From Thalassolituus maritimus (GTDB lineage: Bacteria; Pseudomonadota; Gammaproteobacteria; Pseudomonadales; Oceanobacteraceae), in assembly GCA_913019975.1 (NCBI GenBank), contig CAJWBH010000026.1, forward strand, positions 1-33,524: 33,524 bases of DNA, written 5' to 3'. Each line of letters starts with the position of its first letter. Position 1 is the first letter of the stretch. This document shows positions 16,977 through 24,022 of this stretch, in pieces. Below the pieces are notes generated by a model. That model made no database searches, had not been told where the DNA came from, and saw only the letters and a list, made by a program, of their open reading frames with translations. Position numbers and translations under genes: made by a program.

Positions 16977-18349
16977 GTACTTCATTTAAAGATATAAAAG
17001 GCATCGCCCCAGCCATGCAGGACAACCTGCAAAAGCTGGGTTTCAACGACGCGACTGACATTCAGGCGCAGTCACTGCCCATCAGTATTGCGGGCAACGA
17101 CGTACTGGCTCAAGCAAAAACCGGCAGCGGTAAAACCGTAGCGTTCGGTATTCCGCTGTTGCAAAACCTGAACCCTAAGTTCTTTGGCATTCAGGGCTTG
17201 GTGCTCTGCCCCACCCGCGAACTGGCAACCCAGGTCGCCGATGAGCTTCGTAAGCTCGCCCGCTTTACACCCAACATTAAAATCGTAGTTATATCGGGCG
17301 GCGTCTCAATTGGACCGCAAATCGGCTCGCTTGAGCGTGGCGCACACATTGTTGTCGGTACTCCGGGCCGCATTAAAGACCACCTGCGCAAGAAAACCAT
17401 GTCGCTAGAGCACGTGAGTACACTGGTTCTCGATGAAGCCGACCGCATGCTGGAAATGGGCTTCGCCGACGACATCCGTGACATTGCCTCGCATACTAAA
17501 CACAACCGTCAGACGCTGCTGTTTTCTGCCACTTACCCAGACAACATCAAAGCGCTGAGCAAAGACCTGATGCACGAGCCTGAGACGATTAAAGTCGAGG
17601 CCGTCCATAAAACTGATCATATCCGCCAGCAGTTAATTGGCTGTGATAAATCAAGCCGCACCGATGCTCTGTTAGCCGCCATGCAGCACTTTGCCATCGA
17701 GCAGGCAGTAATTTTCTGCAACACCAAGCAGACCGTAAATGAAGTTTCTCAGGCGCTGCGCCACGCCGGATATTTATCGCTGGGTCTGCACGGCGATCTC
17801 GACCAACGGGATCGTGACCAGACCTATATCCGATTTAAACAAGGCAGCGCCCATTGCCTGGTCGCCACCGATGTGGCGGCACGCGGTCTGGATGTTGATG
17901 AACTGCAAGCCGTCATTAATTACGACCTGCCACGCGACCCTGAAGTATATGTACATCGCATTGGCCGTACTGGTCGTGCCGGCAGCGAAGGTCTGGCCCT
18001 GAGCCTGTTTACCGAGCGCGAGCAATACAAGCGCGAAGCGATTGAAGACCTGCTCAAACACAACATCCCGGCCATGCATCAGAGTGACCTGACAGATTCG
18101 CACGACACCGCTAAGCCGCCGTATGTGACCATCTGCTTTGCTGAAGGCCGAAAGAACAAACTGCGCCCGGGCGACATCGTTGGAGCGATAACCGCGAAAG
18201 GCAAGATACCGGGCACAGTGATTGGCAATATCACCGTACTGGATTTTGTCGCCTTCGCCGCCGTAGAGCGTGAGTATGCCAATGAGGCACTGCGCTTGTT
18301 AGAAAAAAGCCGGATTAAGGGGCGCCAGATCAAGGTCAGGCGGATCTGA
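16973..18349 (+). CDS. dbpA: ATP-dependent RNA helicase DbpA
   Basis: A DEAD-box helicase that acts in late 50S ribosomal subunit assembly, targeted to hairpin 92 of 23S rRNA. The 458 residues carry the Q motif, Walker A AKTGSGKT (48-55), PTRELA, DEAD (154-157), SAT (185-187) and HRIGRTGRAG. The C-terminal RNA-binding domain (about 385-458: YVTICFAEGRKNKLRPGDIV, then KGRQIKVRRI) identifies DbpA rather than RhlE or SrmB. Translation starts at GTG inside the trmA stop (GTGA), so expression is probably coupled to trmA. Both genes act on stable RNA. Confidence 0.97.
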   Translation: MSTSFKDIKGIAPAMQDNLQKLGFNDATDIQAQSLPISIAGNDVLAQAKTGSGKTVAFGIPLLQNLNPKFFGIQGLVLCPTRELATQVADELRKLARFTPNIKIVVISGGVSIGPQIGSLERGAHIVVGTPGRIKDHLRKKTMSLEHVSTLVLDEADRMLEMGFADDIRDIASHTKHNRQTLLFSATYPDNIKALSKDLMHEPETIKVEAVHKTDHIRQQLIGCDKSSRTDALLAAMQHFAIEQAVIFCNTKQTVNEVSQALRHAGYLSLGLHGDLDQRDRDQTYIRFKQGSAHCLVATDVAARGLDVDELQAVINYDLPRDPEVYVHRIGRTGRAGSEGLALSLFTEREQYKREAIEDLLKHNIPAMHQSDLTDSHDTAKPPYVTICFAEGRKNKLRPGDIVGAITAKGKIPGTVIGNITVLDFVAFAAVEREYANEALRLLEKSRIKGRQIKVRRI

Positions 18350-18412
18350 CACCTTACCTCGTCCGTTATTTTTCATTACTCTCTATAAATAATAAAAAAC
18401 AACGGATGACGT

Positions 18413-19747
18413 ATGCCGGGCTCAAACCTTATTATTCTGATCAATGCTGCACTCTTCGTAGCTCTGCAACTCTGGCTGCCGTTTGAACCAGCCATCGTTG
18501 ACGGCCTTAGCATCCTGATCTTTATCGCTGTTCTCTGGCTGACAGAGGCGCTGGACGTCAGTATCACTGCCTTACTCGTTCCGGTATTGGCCGTGGCCTT
18601 TGGCGTACTCGATACAACCAAAGCGCTCGCCAGCTTTGCCAACCCTATTATTTTTATCTTTCTCGGTGGCTTTGCTCTCGCCTCAGCCCTGCATGCTCAG
18701 AAGATAGATACCGCCATTGCTAATAAAGTACTGACCCTGGCACGAGGTCGGTTTAACGTTGCCGTGTTTATGCTGTTTGCGGTATCCGCGGGCCTGTCGA
18801 TGTGGATCAGTAACACAGCAACGACCGCCATGATGCTGCCATTGATACTTGGTGTCTTACATCAACTTAATGAAGAAGAGCAGCGCCCTACTTATATCTT
18901 CGTACTGCTTGGTGTCGCCTACTGCGCAAACATCGGAGGCATTGCCACCTTAGTAGGCAGCCCACCCAATGCTATCGCTGCGGCACAAAACAACATAACC
19001 TTCGCGGACTGGCTGACCCTGGCCGGGCCACTGTCGCTGATTCTGTTGCCCGTCATGCTCGCAGTTCTTTTTATGGTTATACGTCCGAATCTGAATCACC
19101 ACTTTGCCACCGAGCATGAACCACTGGAATGGACACAGCCGCGACTACTGACACTGGGCATATTTGGATTAACCGTACTCTTCTGGATATTCAGCTCACC
19201 AATTAACAAACTACTGGGTGGCTTACCTAAATTCGATACAGTGATCGCTGTCAGTGCCATCGTAGCGCTAGGCCTCAGCCGCGTCGTCACCTGGAAGCAG
19301 ATCGAGAAAACCACCGACTGGGGGGTGCTGATGTTGTTTGGCGGCGGCATCTGCCTAAGCGCCATACTCAAAGCCACAGGCACCAGCGTTTTTCTGGCTG
19401 ATCATATTGGTGGCTTCTTGCAGGGCGCGCCGTTAATTCTGGTGATTATGGCCATCGTGACCTTTGTGGTCTTCTTAACCGAATTCGCCAGTAACACAGC
19501 CAGCGCCGCCTTGCTGGTACCCGTATTTGCCGCCATTGCCGAAAGTTTAGGGATTCCGGCAATCATCCTGAGTGCGTTAATCGCCGTGTCCGCGTCTTGT
19601 GCCTTTATGCTGCCAGTTGCCACACCGCCGAATGCCATTGTGTATGGCAGTGGCTATGTGGCGCAGAAAGATATGATGCGAGCGGGATTCCGGATCAACC
19701 TGAGTTGTATTGTCGTGATCAGTGGGTATGCGTGGGTGGTTTGGTGA
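18413..19747 (+). CDS. SLC13/DASS family anion:Na+ symporter
   Basis: A 444-residue inner-membrane protein with about 11-12 hydrophobic segments. The two inverted halves each carry the Ser-Asn-Thr signature of divalent anion:Na+ symporters: WISNTATTAMMLP (SNT 133-135) and TEFASNTASAALLVP (SNT 359-361). Supporting motifs are FLGGFALA, GGIATLVGSPPNAI and LPVATPPNAIVYGSG. It probably imports a dicarboxylate, sulfate or a related anion with sodium, which suits a marine host; the substrate cannot be assigned. It stands alone, 63 bp after dbpA. Confidence 0.92.
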   Translation: MPGSNLIILINAALFVALQLWLPFEPAIVDGLSILIFIAVLWLTEALDVSITALLVPVLAVAFGVLDTTKALASFANPIIFIFLGGFALASALHAQKIDTAIANKVLTLARGRFNVAVFMLFAVSAGLSMWISNTATTAMMLPLILGVLHQLNEEEQRPTYIFVLLGVAYCANIGGIATLVGSPPNAIAAAQNNITFADWLTLAGPLSLILLPVMLAVLFMVIRPNLNHHFATEHEPLEWTQPRLLTLGIFGLTVLFWIFSSPINKLLGGLPKFDTVIAVSAIVALGLSRVVTWKQIEKTTDWGVLMLFGGGICLSAILKATGTSVFLADHIGGFLQGAPLILVIMAIVTFVVFLTEFASNTASAALLVPVFAAIAESLGIPAIILSALIAVSASCAFMLPVATPPNAIVYGSGYVAQKDMMRAGFRINLSCIVVISGYAWVVW

Positions 19748-19846
19748 GGTTTCCGAAGCGGATGCTATCTAGTTCAACTTCGGTGTCCGTTTTATCGGGG
19801 CAAGATCAGGGAGCGATTGATACGCATTGTTGTGTGATCAGCTATA

Positions 19847-20119
19847 TTATTTCCAGTTCCCACCATCACTCTTGCCGTCTTCTGGACCAACGAAAGATGT
19901 TACCCTTTCTTCTAGAATAGACTTTTTTGCTTCAGTTAGTGCTGCGGACTCAGTGGGAAAAGTATCATCCCATACTGTCGAATTATTGAATTCATCAACG
20001 ATCTCGAGAGCCCACTCTTCATCACCCTCAAGACGGTAAATCTCAACAGATACAGTCCTTCCACCACTCTTCAATTCCTGGGATAGGATCGATAGTTCTA
20101 GTTCGGGCTCATCATTCAT
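19847..20119 (-). CDS. Hypothetical acidic protein, last gene of the cassette cluster
   Basis: A 90-residue soluble protein, no signal peptide or membrane segment, rich in Glu and Asp. It resembles a small single-domain fold: a strand pair (RTVSVEIYRLEGDEEWALEIVDE) and then a helix (TESAALTEAKKSILEE). No family is recognised. It follows the attC-like site at 20190 on the minus strand, after a 70-bp AT-rich leader, longer than the other cassette leaders. No attC is seen downstream, so it is either the cluster's last cassette with a decayed site or a resident gene. Confidence 0.65.
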   Translation of the reverse strand: MNDEPELELSILSQELKSGGRTVSVEIYRLEGDEEWALEIVDEFNNSTVWDDTFPTESAALTEAKKSILEERVTSFVGPEDGKSDGGNWK

Positions 20120-20189
20120 ATACTTTACTCATTAATTAATTTGGTCTTGAAAATAATTCGATCACGACGAAAATCGGAATCCTATTTTC

Positions 20190-20247
20190 ACATAACGCTC
20201 AAAGCAGGGGCGACGAAGTCGTCCCACCCTGCCTTTGCTTGTTATTC
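20190..20247 (-). repeat. attC-like recombination site A
   Basis: Minus strand: GAATAAC...TAACAAGCAAAG at the 5' side and CTTTGAGCGTTATGT at the 3' side. TAAC pairs with GTTA. CAAAG-CAGGG pairs with CCCTG-CTTTG with one unpaired G, the extrahelical base typical of attC, and a GACGA/TCGTC tip closes the hairpin. The stop of the HNH-like gene lies inside the site. The core GTTATGT departs from GTTRRRY at one base. Confidence 0.75.
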
Positions 20248-20930
20248 TTCATTAGAAAACGGATTTTACCATTGTGATTTCTTGGGTGCAGACTATTTCT
20301 AATAATTCGCCTTTCAAGCTTTCTTGGGTCATATATAACAAAAACAACCAACTCTCCTACTGAATACTGCCACACAAGGTAGTCTACTTTATCCTTAAAA
20401 CCATAACCCCTGAGATCAGAAACATATACCGACTTACATCCACCTCCAATTTCGTCCGTTAAAGCAAACATCAGATATAGAGAGTCATGCGGCTTAGAAG
20501 ACATTATAGAACTAGAAAATGAGGAGGTATTTATTGGCACCGAAGCATCATGAATCATGCAGCCTAGCAATTTCGTAAAATAGATCTGGACATCAACGAC
20601 AAACTGGTTGATCTCCTTAGTACCTGCCAGCGAGGTTAAATCAAGCTTTCTCGTAGCTACAATATCACTTAGATTACTTCTAATATGATTGGACAACCTC
20701 TCCCATGCTCTATCCGAAGGTTGCGTTCTTTCATTATTGCATTTAGAACATATTTTCGTCTTAAAGTGAAGGTGACTCGATTTAAAACTACCTACATCCT
20801 TCTTATTGTTATTGCTATACCACCGAAAAGGAAATGACTGAGAAACGTTACCAATATATTGTTTTAAATCGGATTGCTTAATTATATGTTCACCACTATC
20901 CGCATTGTCACCGCAAATCCAACAGTTCAT
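20199..20930 (-). CDS. Cassette-encoded HNH-like zinc-binding protein
   Basis: A 243-residue protein. The N-terminus carries two zinc-knuckle pairs, CWIC (Cys3, Cys6) and CSKC (Cys61, Cys64), with GEHIIKQ (His15) between and NNERTQPSDRAWE after. This is the layout of diverged HNH endonucleases of the type found in defence and mobile systems. The C-terminal 150 residues are unassigned, with a HDASVPI segment and a strand-rich end. The coding region is visibly AT-richer than the flanking core genes. It begins just after attC-like site B (AGGATAG ribosome site) and its last residues are encoded by site A. A nuclease role is a hypothesis, since a full catalytic His/Asn set is not certain. Confidence 0.75.
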   Translation of the reverse strand: MNCWICGDNADSGEHIIKQSDLKQYIGNVSQSFPFRWYSNNNKKDVGSFKSSHLHFKTKICSKCNNERTQPSDRAWERLSNHIRSNLSDIVATRKLDLTSLAGTKEINQFVVDVQIYFTKLLGCMIHDASVPINTSSFSSSIMSSKPHDSLYLMFALTDEIGGGCKSVYVSDLRGYGFKDKVDYLVWQYSVGELVVFVIYDPRKLERRIIRNSLHPRNHNGKIRFLMKNNKQRQGGTTSSPLL

Positions 20931-20948
20931 TCTTATCTATCCTATGAA

Positions 20949-21009
20949 GAATAACGTCGCAAACAGGGGCGCCGTTTACGGCGTCCCCGCTTGCTTTGCC
21001 TTGTTAAGT
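20949..21009 (-). repeat. attC-like recombination site B
   Basis: Minus strand: ACTTAACAAGGCAAAG at the 5' side, GTTTGCGACGTTATTC at the 3' side. The stem includes TAAC/GTTA, GCAAA/TTTGC and CGGGG.CGCCG/CGGCGCCCC with one unpaired base. The 5' box read as its complement is GTTAAGT, a perfect GTTRRRY. The last codons and stop of the gene at 20976 are inside the site. Confidence 0.8.
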
Positions 21010-21338
21010 TCTTCTGTCAAACCGAGAATTTTGAGGTGCTGCTCCTTGCATTTCGTATCAGGATCATCGCATACCGCCAGGGCGTTCGCCTCTATCTCAG
21101 AAAAAATCTGCTCTTGGAACTCCCATCTTTCTTGTAGAGCCTCTAGCTTACCGTTAGCTAGAAGGCTTCTATATTCTGCCAATGACTTCTTTGCGTGCCT
21201 GGCGTTATCAATCGCGTTCTTGCTTATAAAAACAGCAACCGTTGTATCTGGCTCCCCTAAAAGGCGCCGGTTCTCATAGATCGCACCCGCGAATACACCG
21301 GCGATAAATCCGGCGAGCAAAATGATCAAAAGCTTCAT
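20976..21338 (-). CDS. Cassette-encoded small membrane-anchored coiled-coil protein
   Basis: A 120-residue protein with one N-terminal hydrophobic segment (LLIILLAGFIAGVFAGAIY, about 3-21) that is either an uncleaved anchor or a signal sequence. A mainly helical, charged region follows (NARHAKKSLAEYRSLLANGK, LEALQERWEFQEQIFSEIEA) that is likely coiled coil, and two Cys (VCDDPDTKC) may form a disulphide. The start lies 7 bases after attC-like site C, and the last ten residues and the stop are encoded by site B, typical of a gene cassette. No family is recognised. The form resembles small phage Rz-like proteins, but this is weak. Confidence 0.72.
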   Translation of the reverse strand: MKLLIILLAGFIAGVFAGAIYENRRLLGEPDTTVAVFISKNAIDNARHAKKSLAEYRSLLANGKLEALQERWEFQEQIFSEIEANALAVCDDPDTKCKEQHLKILGLTEELNKAKQAGTP

Positions 21339-21345
21339 GAGGTAA

Positions 21346-21426
21346 CCTTAACGCCCGGCCTTGGGGCGTGCGTTCTTTGCGCGTCCCGCCACGCTTTTCA
21401 GTGGCCTCAACGGCCGCTTGTTAGAA
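21346..21426 (-). repeat. attC-like recombination site C
   Basis: Minus strand: TTCTAACAAGCGGCC at the 5' side and GGCCGGGCGTTAAGG at the 3' side. TAAC pairs with GTTA, then a small internal loop, then CGGCC pairs with GGCCG. The 5' box read as its complement is GTTAGAA. The core GTTAAGG matches GTTRRRY in 6 of 7 positions. It begins 3 bases after the stop of the upstream gene. Confidence 0.78.
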
Positions 21427-21429
21427 GAA

Positions 21430-21795
21430 TTATCCGGCATAGCTTCTCAATATGGCCCTAAAAAACATTACTAGCCAAAAAGCTATCCAGAGGTATACAC
21501 CTATAACCCAAAAATAATGTACTAGAGCACGAATCTTACTTTTCGACGCCAGATAATGCGGCTCGTCTTGCTCATAGCGTCTAGCGACAGATTTCAAAGC
21601 AAAACCTATTGGGATTAGAAGTAGAACCACTACGTAGCACGGAAGCATGAACAACGGGTGCACACTACTGAGAAGAGTACCAATAACTCCGGTGGCGATC
21701 GCAGTGAAGAATAGCTTGATTAGCACACCTTCAAAATCCGAGTACCGTCCATCGAGCATCATCAATGGCTTCTCAATTACCCAAGGCTTCATCAT
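21430..21795 (-). CDS. Cassette-encoded small membrane protein
   Basis: A 121-residue protein with three hydrophobic segments at about 27-46, 49-70 and 93-115, and an Arg/Lys-rich loop (SVARRYEQDEP...SKSKIR) between the second and third. No family is recognised. It starts directly after the end of the diverged attC-like site D. AGAAGGA sits 1 base from the first ATG and 4 from the second, so the true start may be 21792. Site C begins almost at its stop codon. There is no room for its own promoter, so it must be read from upstream on the minus strand. Confidence 0.7.
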   Translation of the reverse strand: MMKPWVIEKPLMMLDGRYSDFEGVLIKLFFTAIATGVIGTLLSSVHPLFMLPCYVVVLLLIPIGFALKSVARRYEQDEPHYLASKSKIRALVHYFWVIGVYLWIAFWLVMFFRAILRSYAG

Positions 21796-21799
21796 ATCC

Positions 21800-21937
21800 T
21801 TCTAACAGTTTGTTAGTGTGCGTGCGCATTTATCCTGGGACACTCTTTCGAGCTTTCCGGGATAACTCTTTGACTCAATTGAAAAATCTTCCATAACTCA
21901 AATCTCCCTTCCAGAAAAACGCGCACGCCTGTTATTT
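21800..21937 (-). repeat. Long, diverged attC-like site D (candidate)
   Basis: Minus strand: ATAACAGGCGTGCGCG at the 5' side and GCGCACGCACACTAACA...CTGTTAGAA at the 3' side, 138 bp in all. AACAG pairs with CTGTT and GCGTGCGC with GCGCACGC. It is longer than sites A-C, as some attC sites are, and contains a further CTAACA...TGTTAG mini-hairpin. It could instead be two partial sites fused. Confidence 0.5.
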
Positions 21938-22170
21938 CGGCGAGTGCTTGCCTATAAACTTATAAACCAAGCTGGCAACTCTTTGATTCGATTGAGGTTT
22001 ACGGTACCCCGCTCTGACAAAACGCGCAAGCACGAAAACAAAGCGTGCGCGTTTTGCTCGAAAAGTCCGAATCATACTGTATGGATAACCATGTATTCTT
22101 TACATTCAGAAGCGGTTGCCCATATCATGGCGAGACACTATTTTCTGTTCATTCTTCATAGGCTATTCGC
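21938..22170. other. Non-coding flank of the cassette cluster with hairpin
   Basis: Between site D and the Tag-like gene. It holds a hairpin at 22018-22056 (CAAAACGCGCAAGC against GCGTGCGCGTTTTG, one mismatch, 11-base loop) and a degenerate 18-bp repeat of part of site D (21977-21994 against 21864-21881, two differences). It may be a decayed attC or cassette remnant. A promoter for the plus-strand gene at 22171 was not clearly found. Confidence 0.5.
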
Positions 22171-22848
22171 ATGCTCTCTTTCAGCCATTACCTCGAACAA
22201 GCCGCTGCTCAGCATCATGACTTCGATCTGAAGCTCAAGCATGCAATGAAGCCTGTATCCGCCAAGAAGCTGGCCGCGATTCCCGATGACCGCTGGTTGT
22301 CCTGCCTGTCGCAGTGTGTGTTTCAGTCTGGCTTTAACTGGAAGGTCGTTGCGAATAAGTGGCCTCGTTTTGAAGAGGTGTTCTGCAATTTCCGCACAGA
22401 CGTGTTGGTCATGTGGCCACAGGAGCAATACGAGCAGTTTATGCAGGATGACACCATCATCCGTCATATGGCGAAGATCAATTCGGTGTACGAAAACGCC
22501 CTGTTCTTCACTGACCTGCAACGTGAGCACGGCAGTGCCGCGGCCTGGTTTGCATCCTGGAAGCCAGAAGATTACGCCTTAAACCTTAAGGTGTTCCGCA
22601 AGCGCGGCAACCGGGTTGGTGGGCGAACCGGCCAGATCTTTCTCCGTCGCATGGGGGTGGATTCGCCGATTTTCAGCGACGATATGATTCTGGCACTCAC
22701 GAGCAAAGGCGTGATTGATGGTGTACCTACGTCAAAAGCGAGCTGGAAAGCCTTTATGGATGCCATGTTGCGCTGGCGCGACGAAACCGGTTACAGCCTC
22801 ACTGAGCTGAGCCAGATTCTGTCCTGGTCTGTCGGTCCGCGAAGATAA
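22171..22848 (+). CDS. DNA-3-methyladenine glycosylase I (Tag)-like protein
   Basis: A 225-residue protein of the helix-hairpin-helix glycosylase superfamily, closest to the Tag family: FQSGFNWKVVANKWPRFEEVF aligns with the Tag QAGLSW..VLKKRE..R..F segment, and DTIIRHMAKINSVYENALFF with GIIRHRGKI...NA. The position of the Tag base-recognition Glu (E in LEGQQAGLSW) appears to be Cys49 (QCVFQSGF), and the Tag zinc-snap Cys/His residues are not evident. It may act on a different lesion or have lost activity. It is the first plus-strand gene beyond the cassette cluster and has no attC around it. Confidence 0.75.
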   Translation: MLSFSHYLEQAAAQHHDFDLKLKHAMKPVSAKKLAAIPDDRWLSCLSQCVFQSGFNWKVVANKWPRFEEVFCNFRTDVLVMWPQEQYEQFMQDDTIIRHMAKINSVYENALFFTDLQREHGSAAAWFASWKPEDYALNLKVFRKRGNRVGGRTGQIFLRRMGVDSPIFSDDMILALTSKGVIDGVPTSKASWKAFMDAMLRWRDETGYSLTELSQILSWSVGPRR

Positions 22849-22963
22849 AGGGTCGCGAAGGTAAAAGGTCTTTAGCGTCAGAAAGCTAAAAGGTGTCGGT
22901 CGGGAATCTCTCGTCGTATACTCTCGGCTGCGTTTTATTTGTTTCTTTTAAGGTTTGTTATTC

Positions 22964-23683
22964 ATGTCTGCCCCTAGCACGAACACCCCAGATCATCAGC
23001 CGCGTCCGTTTGTCGATCTGATGGTCAGTATTGTGATTCCGTCCATTATTCTGATGAAGTTCAGTGGTGACGAACATCTCGGCAGTGTGAATGCGCTTCT
23101 GCTGGGTCTCGCCTTCCCTCTGGGTTGGGGCCTGTTTGAGCTGGTGAAGTACCGTAAGAAGAATTTTATCGCCCTGCTGGGGATGATCAGTGTCGGCCTG
23201 ACCGGTGGCATTGGTCTGCTGGAACTAGATGCTGGCTATCTGGCCATCAAAGAAGCTGCGATTCCCGCCATTATCGGTCTGGCGGTGCTTATTTCGACCC
23301 GCACCCGCTATCCACTGGTGCGCACCATGCTTTATAACCCGAATGTGCTGGACGTCGATAAGATTCAGAGCGCTCTAGAAAAGAATAAAGCGACAGAAGA
23401 ATTTGAAAGCCGCCTGATGAAAGCAACGTACTTCTTTGCCGGTACCTTCCTGTTTTCATCCATCATGAACTATGTGCTGGCAAAGTGGATTGTCGTCAGC
23501 CCTTCGGGTACTCAGGCCTTTAACGAAGAGCTGGGCCGTATGACATTGGTCAGCTATCCCATGATCGCGATTCCATCCATGGCCATGATGCTACTGATTT
23601 TCTATTACCTGTGGCGCACGATCCGTCGCCTTACTGGCTATACGCTGGAAGAAGTACTGGCTCCGCACCTGGCGGATAAGTGA
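22964..23683 (+). CDS. VC0807-family inner-membrane protein
   Basis: About 239 residues with roughly six hydrophobic segments (for example FVDLMVSIVIPSIILMKF, LLGLAFPLGWGLFELV, FIALLGMISVGLTGGIGLL, ATYFFAGTFLFSSIMNYVLA and a final MIAIPSMAMMLLIFYYLW). The pattern of a short loop RTRYPLVRTMLYNP then helices is that of VC0807-type proteins, related to intracellular septation protein A; function is unknown. The frame can open at a TTG at 22955, but the ATG at 22964 has TAAGG 10 bases upstream and gives the usual N-terminus. Confidence 0.8.
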   Translation: MSAPSTNTPDHQPRPFVDLMVSIVIPSIILMKFSGDEHLGSVNALLLGLAFPLGWGLFELVKYRKKNFIALLGMISVGLTGGIGLLELDAGYLAIKEAAIPAIIGLAVLISTRTRYPLVRTMLYNPNVLDVDKIQSALEKNKATEEFESRLMKATYFFAGTFLFSSIMNYVLAKWIVVSPSGTQAFNEELGRMTLVSYPMIAIPSMAMMLLIFYYLWRTIRRLTGYTLEEVLAPHLADK

Positions 23684-23740
23684 CCGCGGATCACAGACAG
23701 AGAGACAGCCAGATTCGTTCTATTATGCGTTCGATGCCAA

Positions 23741-23769
23741 TTGCCACACCTGTGGTAAATTGCTACATT
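23741..23769 (+). promoter_or_regulatory. Putative toxin-antitoxin promoter with operator palindrome
   Basis: TTGCCA (23741-23746) and TACATT (23764-23769, 4 of 6) are 17 bp apart. The inverted repeat CCACA-CC-TGTGG (23744-23755), extended to 7 of 8 bases per arm, lies over the -35 box and spacer, where a ribbon-helix-helix antitoxin would repress its own operon. Confidence 0.5.
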
Positions 23770-23800
23770 TGAGTTGTGTTGAATATGAGAGTACACCATT

Positions 23801-24022
23801 ATGGCGACTACCAGCATCCGACTGGATCAAGAGCTTGTAGAGAAAGCCACCATTATGGCAAAAGCCTTGAACCGAACCCCTCCCAAGCAAATTGAACACT
23901 GGGCTAAGATCGGCGAGATCATGGAAGATAATCCGGACTTACCCTATGAGTTCGTAAAACAGGCGATCATCGCTAGAGCAGAGAAAGAAGCTGGAAAATT
24001 AGAGGACTACAACTTTGGCTAA
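23801..24022 (+). CDS. ParD-like antitoxin
   Basis: A 73-residue protein. It begins TTSIRLDQELVEKATIMAKALNRTPPKQIEHWAKIG, a ribbon-helix-helix DNA-binding fold as in the ParD_like family: the beta strand SIRLD, then two helices. The acidic C-terminus (EKEAGKLEDYNFG) is expected to wrap the toxin. It overlaps the toxin frame by 8 bp, the usual antitoxin-first order. It probably represses its own promoter through the palindrome just upstream. Confidence 0.85.
   Translation: MATTSIRLDQELVEKATIMAKALNRTPPKQIEHWAKIGEIMEDNPDLPYEFVKQAIIARAEKEAGKLEDYNFG

Larger units (their letters stand above)
19847..21937 (-). mobile_element. Integrase-less gene-cassette cluster (CALIN-like) with attC-type sites
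   Basis: Four small minus-strand genes of unrelated type are separated by compact hairpin sites that share the integron attC plan: TAACAAG at the 5' end (minus strand), an imperfect GC-rich stem, and a 3' end with GTTA(A/T). Sites are at 20190-20247, 20949-21009, 21346-21426 and a longer diverged one at 21800-21937. Two genes end inside the following site. The HNH-like gene and the 21338 gene start about 9-20 bases after a site, and the membrane-protein gene starts 4-7 bases after one. The last gene (19847-20119) has no recognisable attC after it. No intI or attI is visible; a Tag-like gene and a transporter flank the cluster. Confidence 0.78.

Noticed and set aside
19754-19840. Possible fifth attC downstream of the last cassette gene (a GTTGAAC core is present on the minus strand)
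   Set aside because: The core fits GTTRRRY, but the flanks do not form paired R and L boxes.
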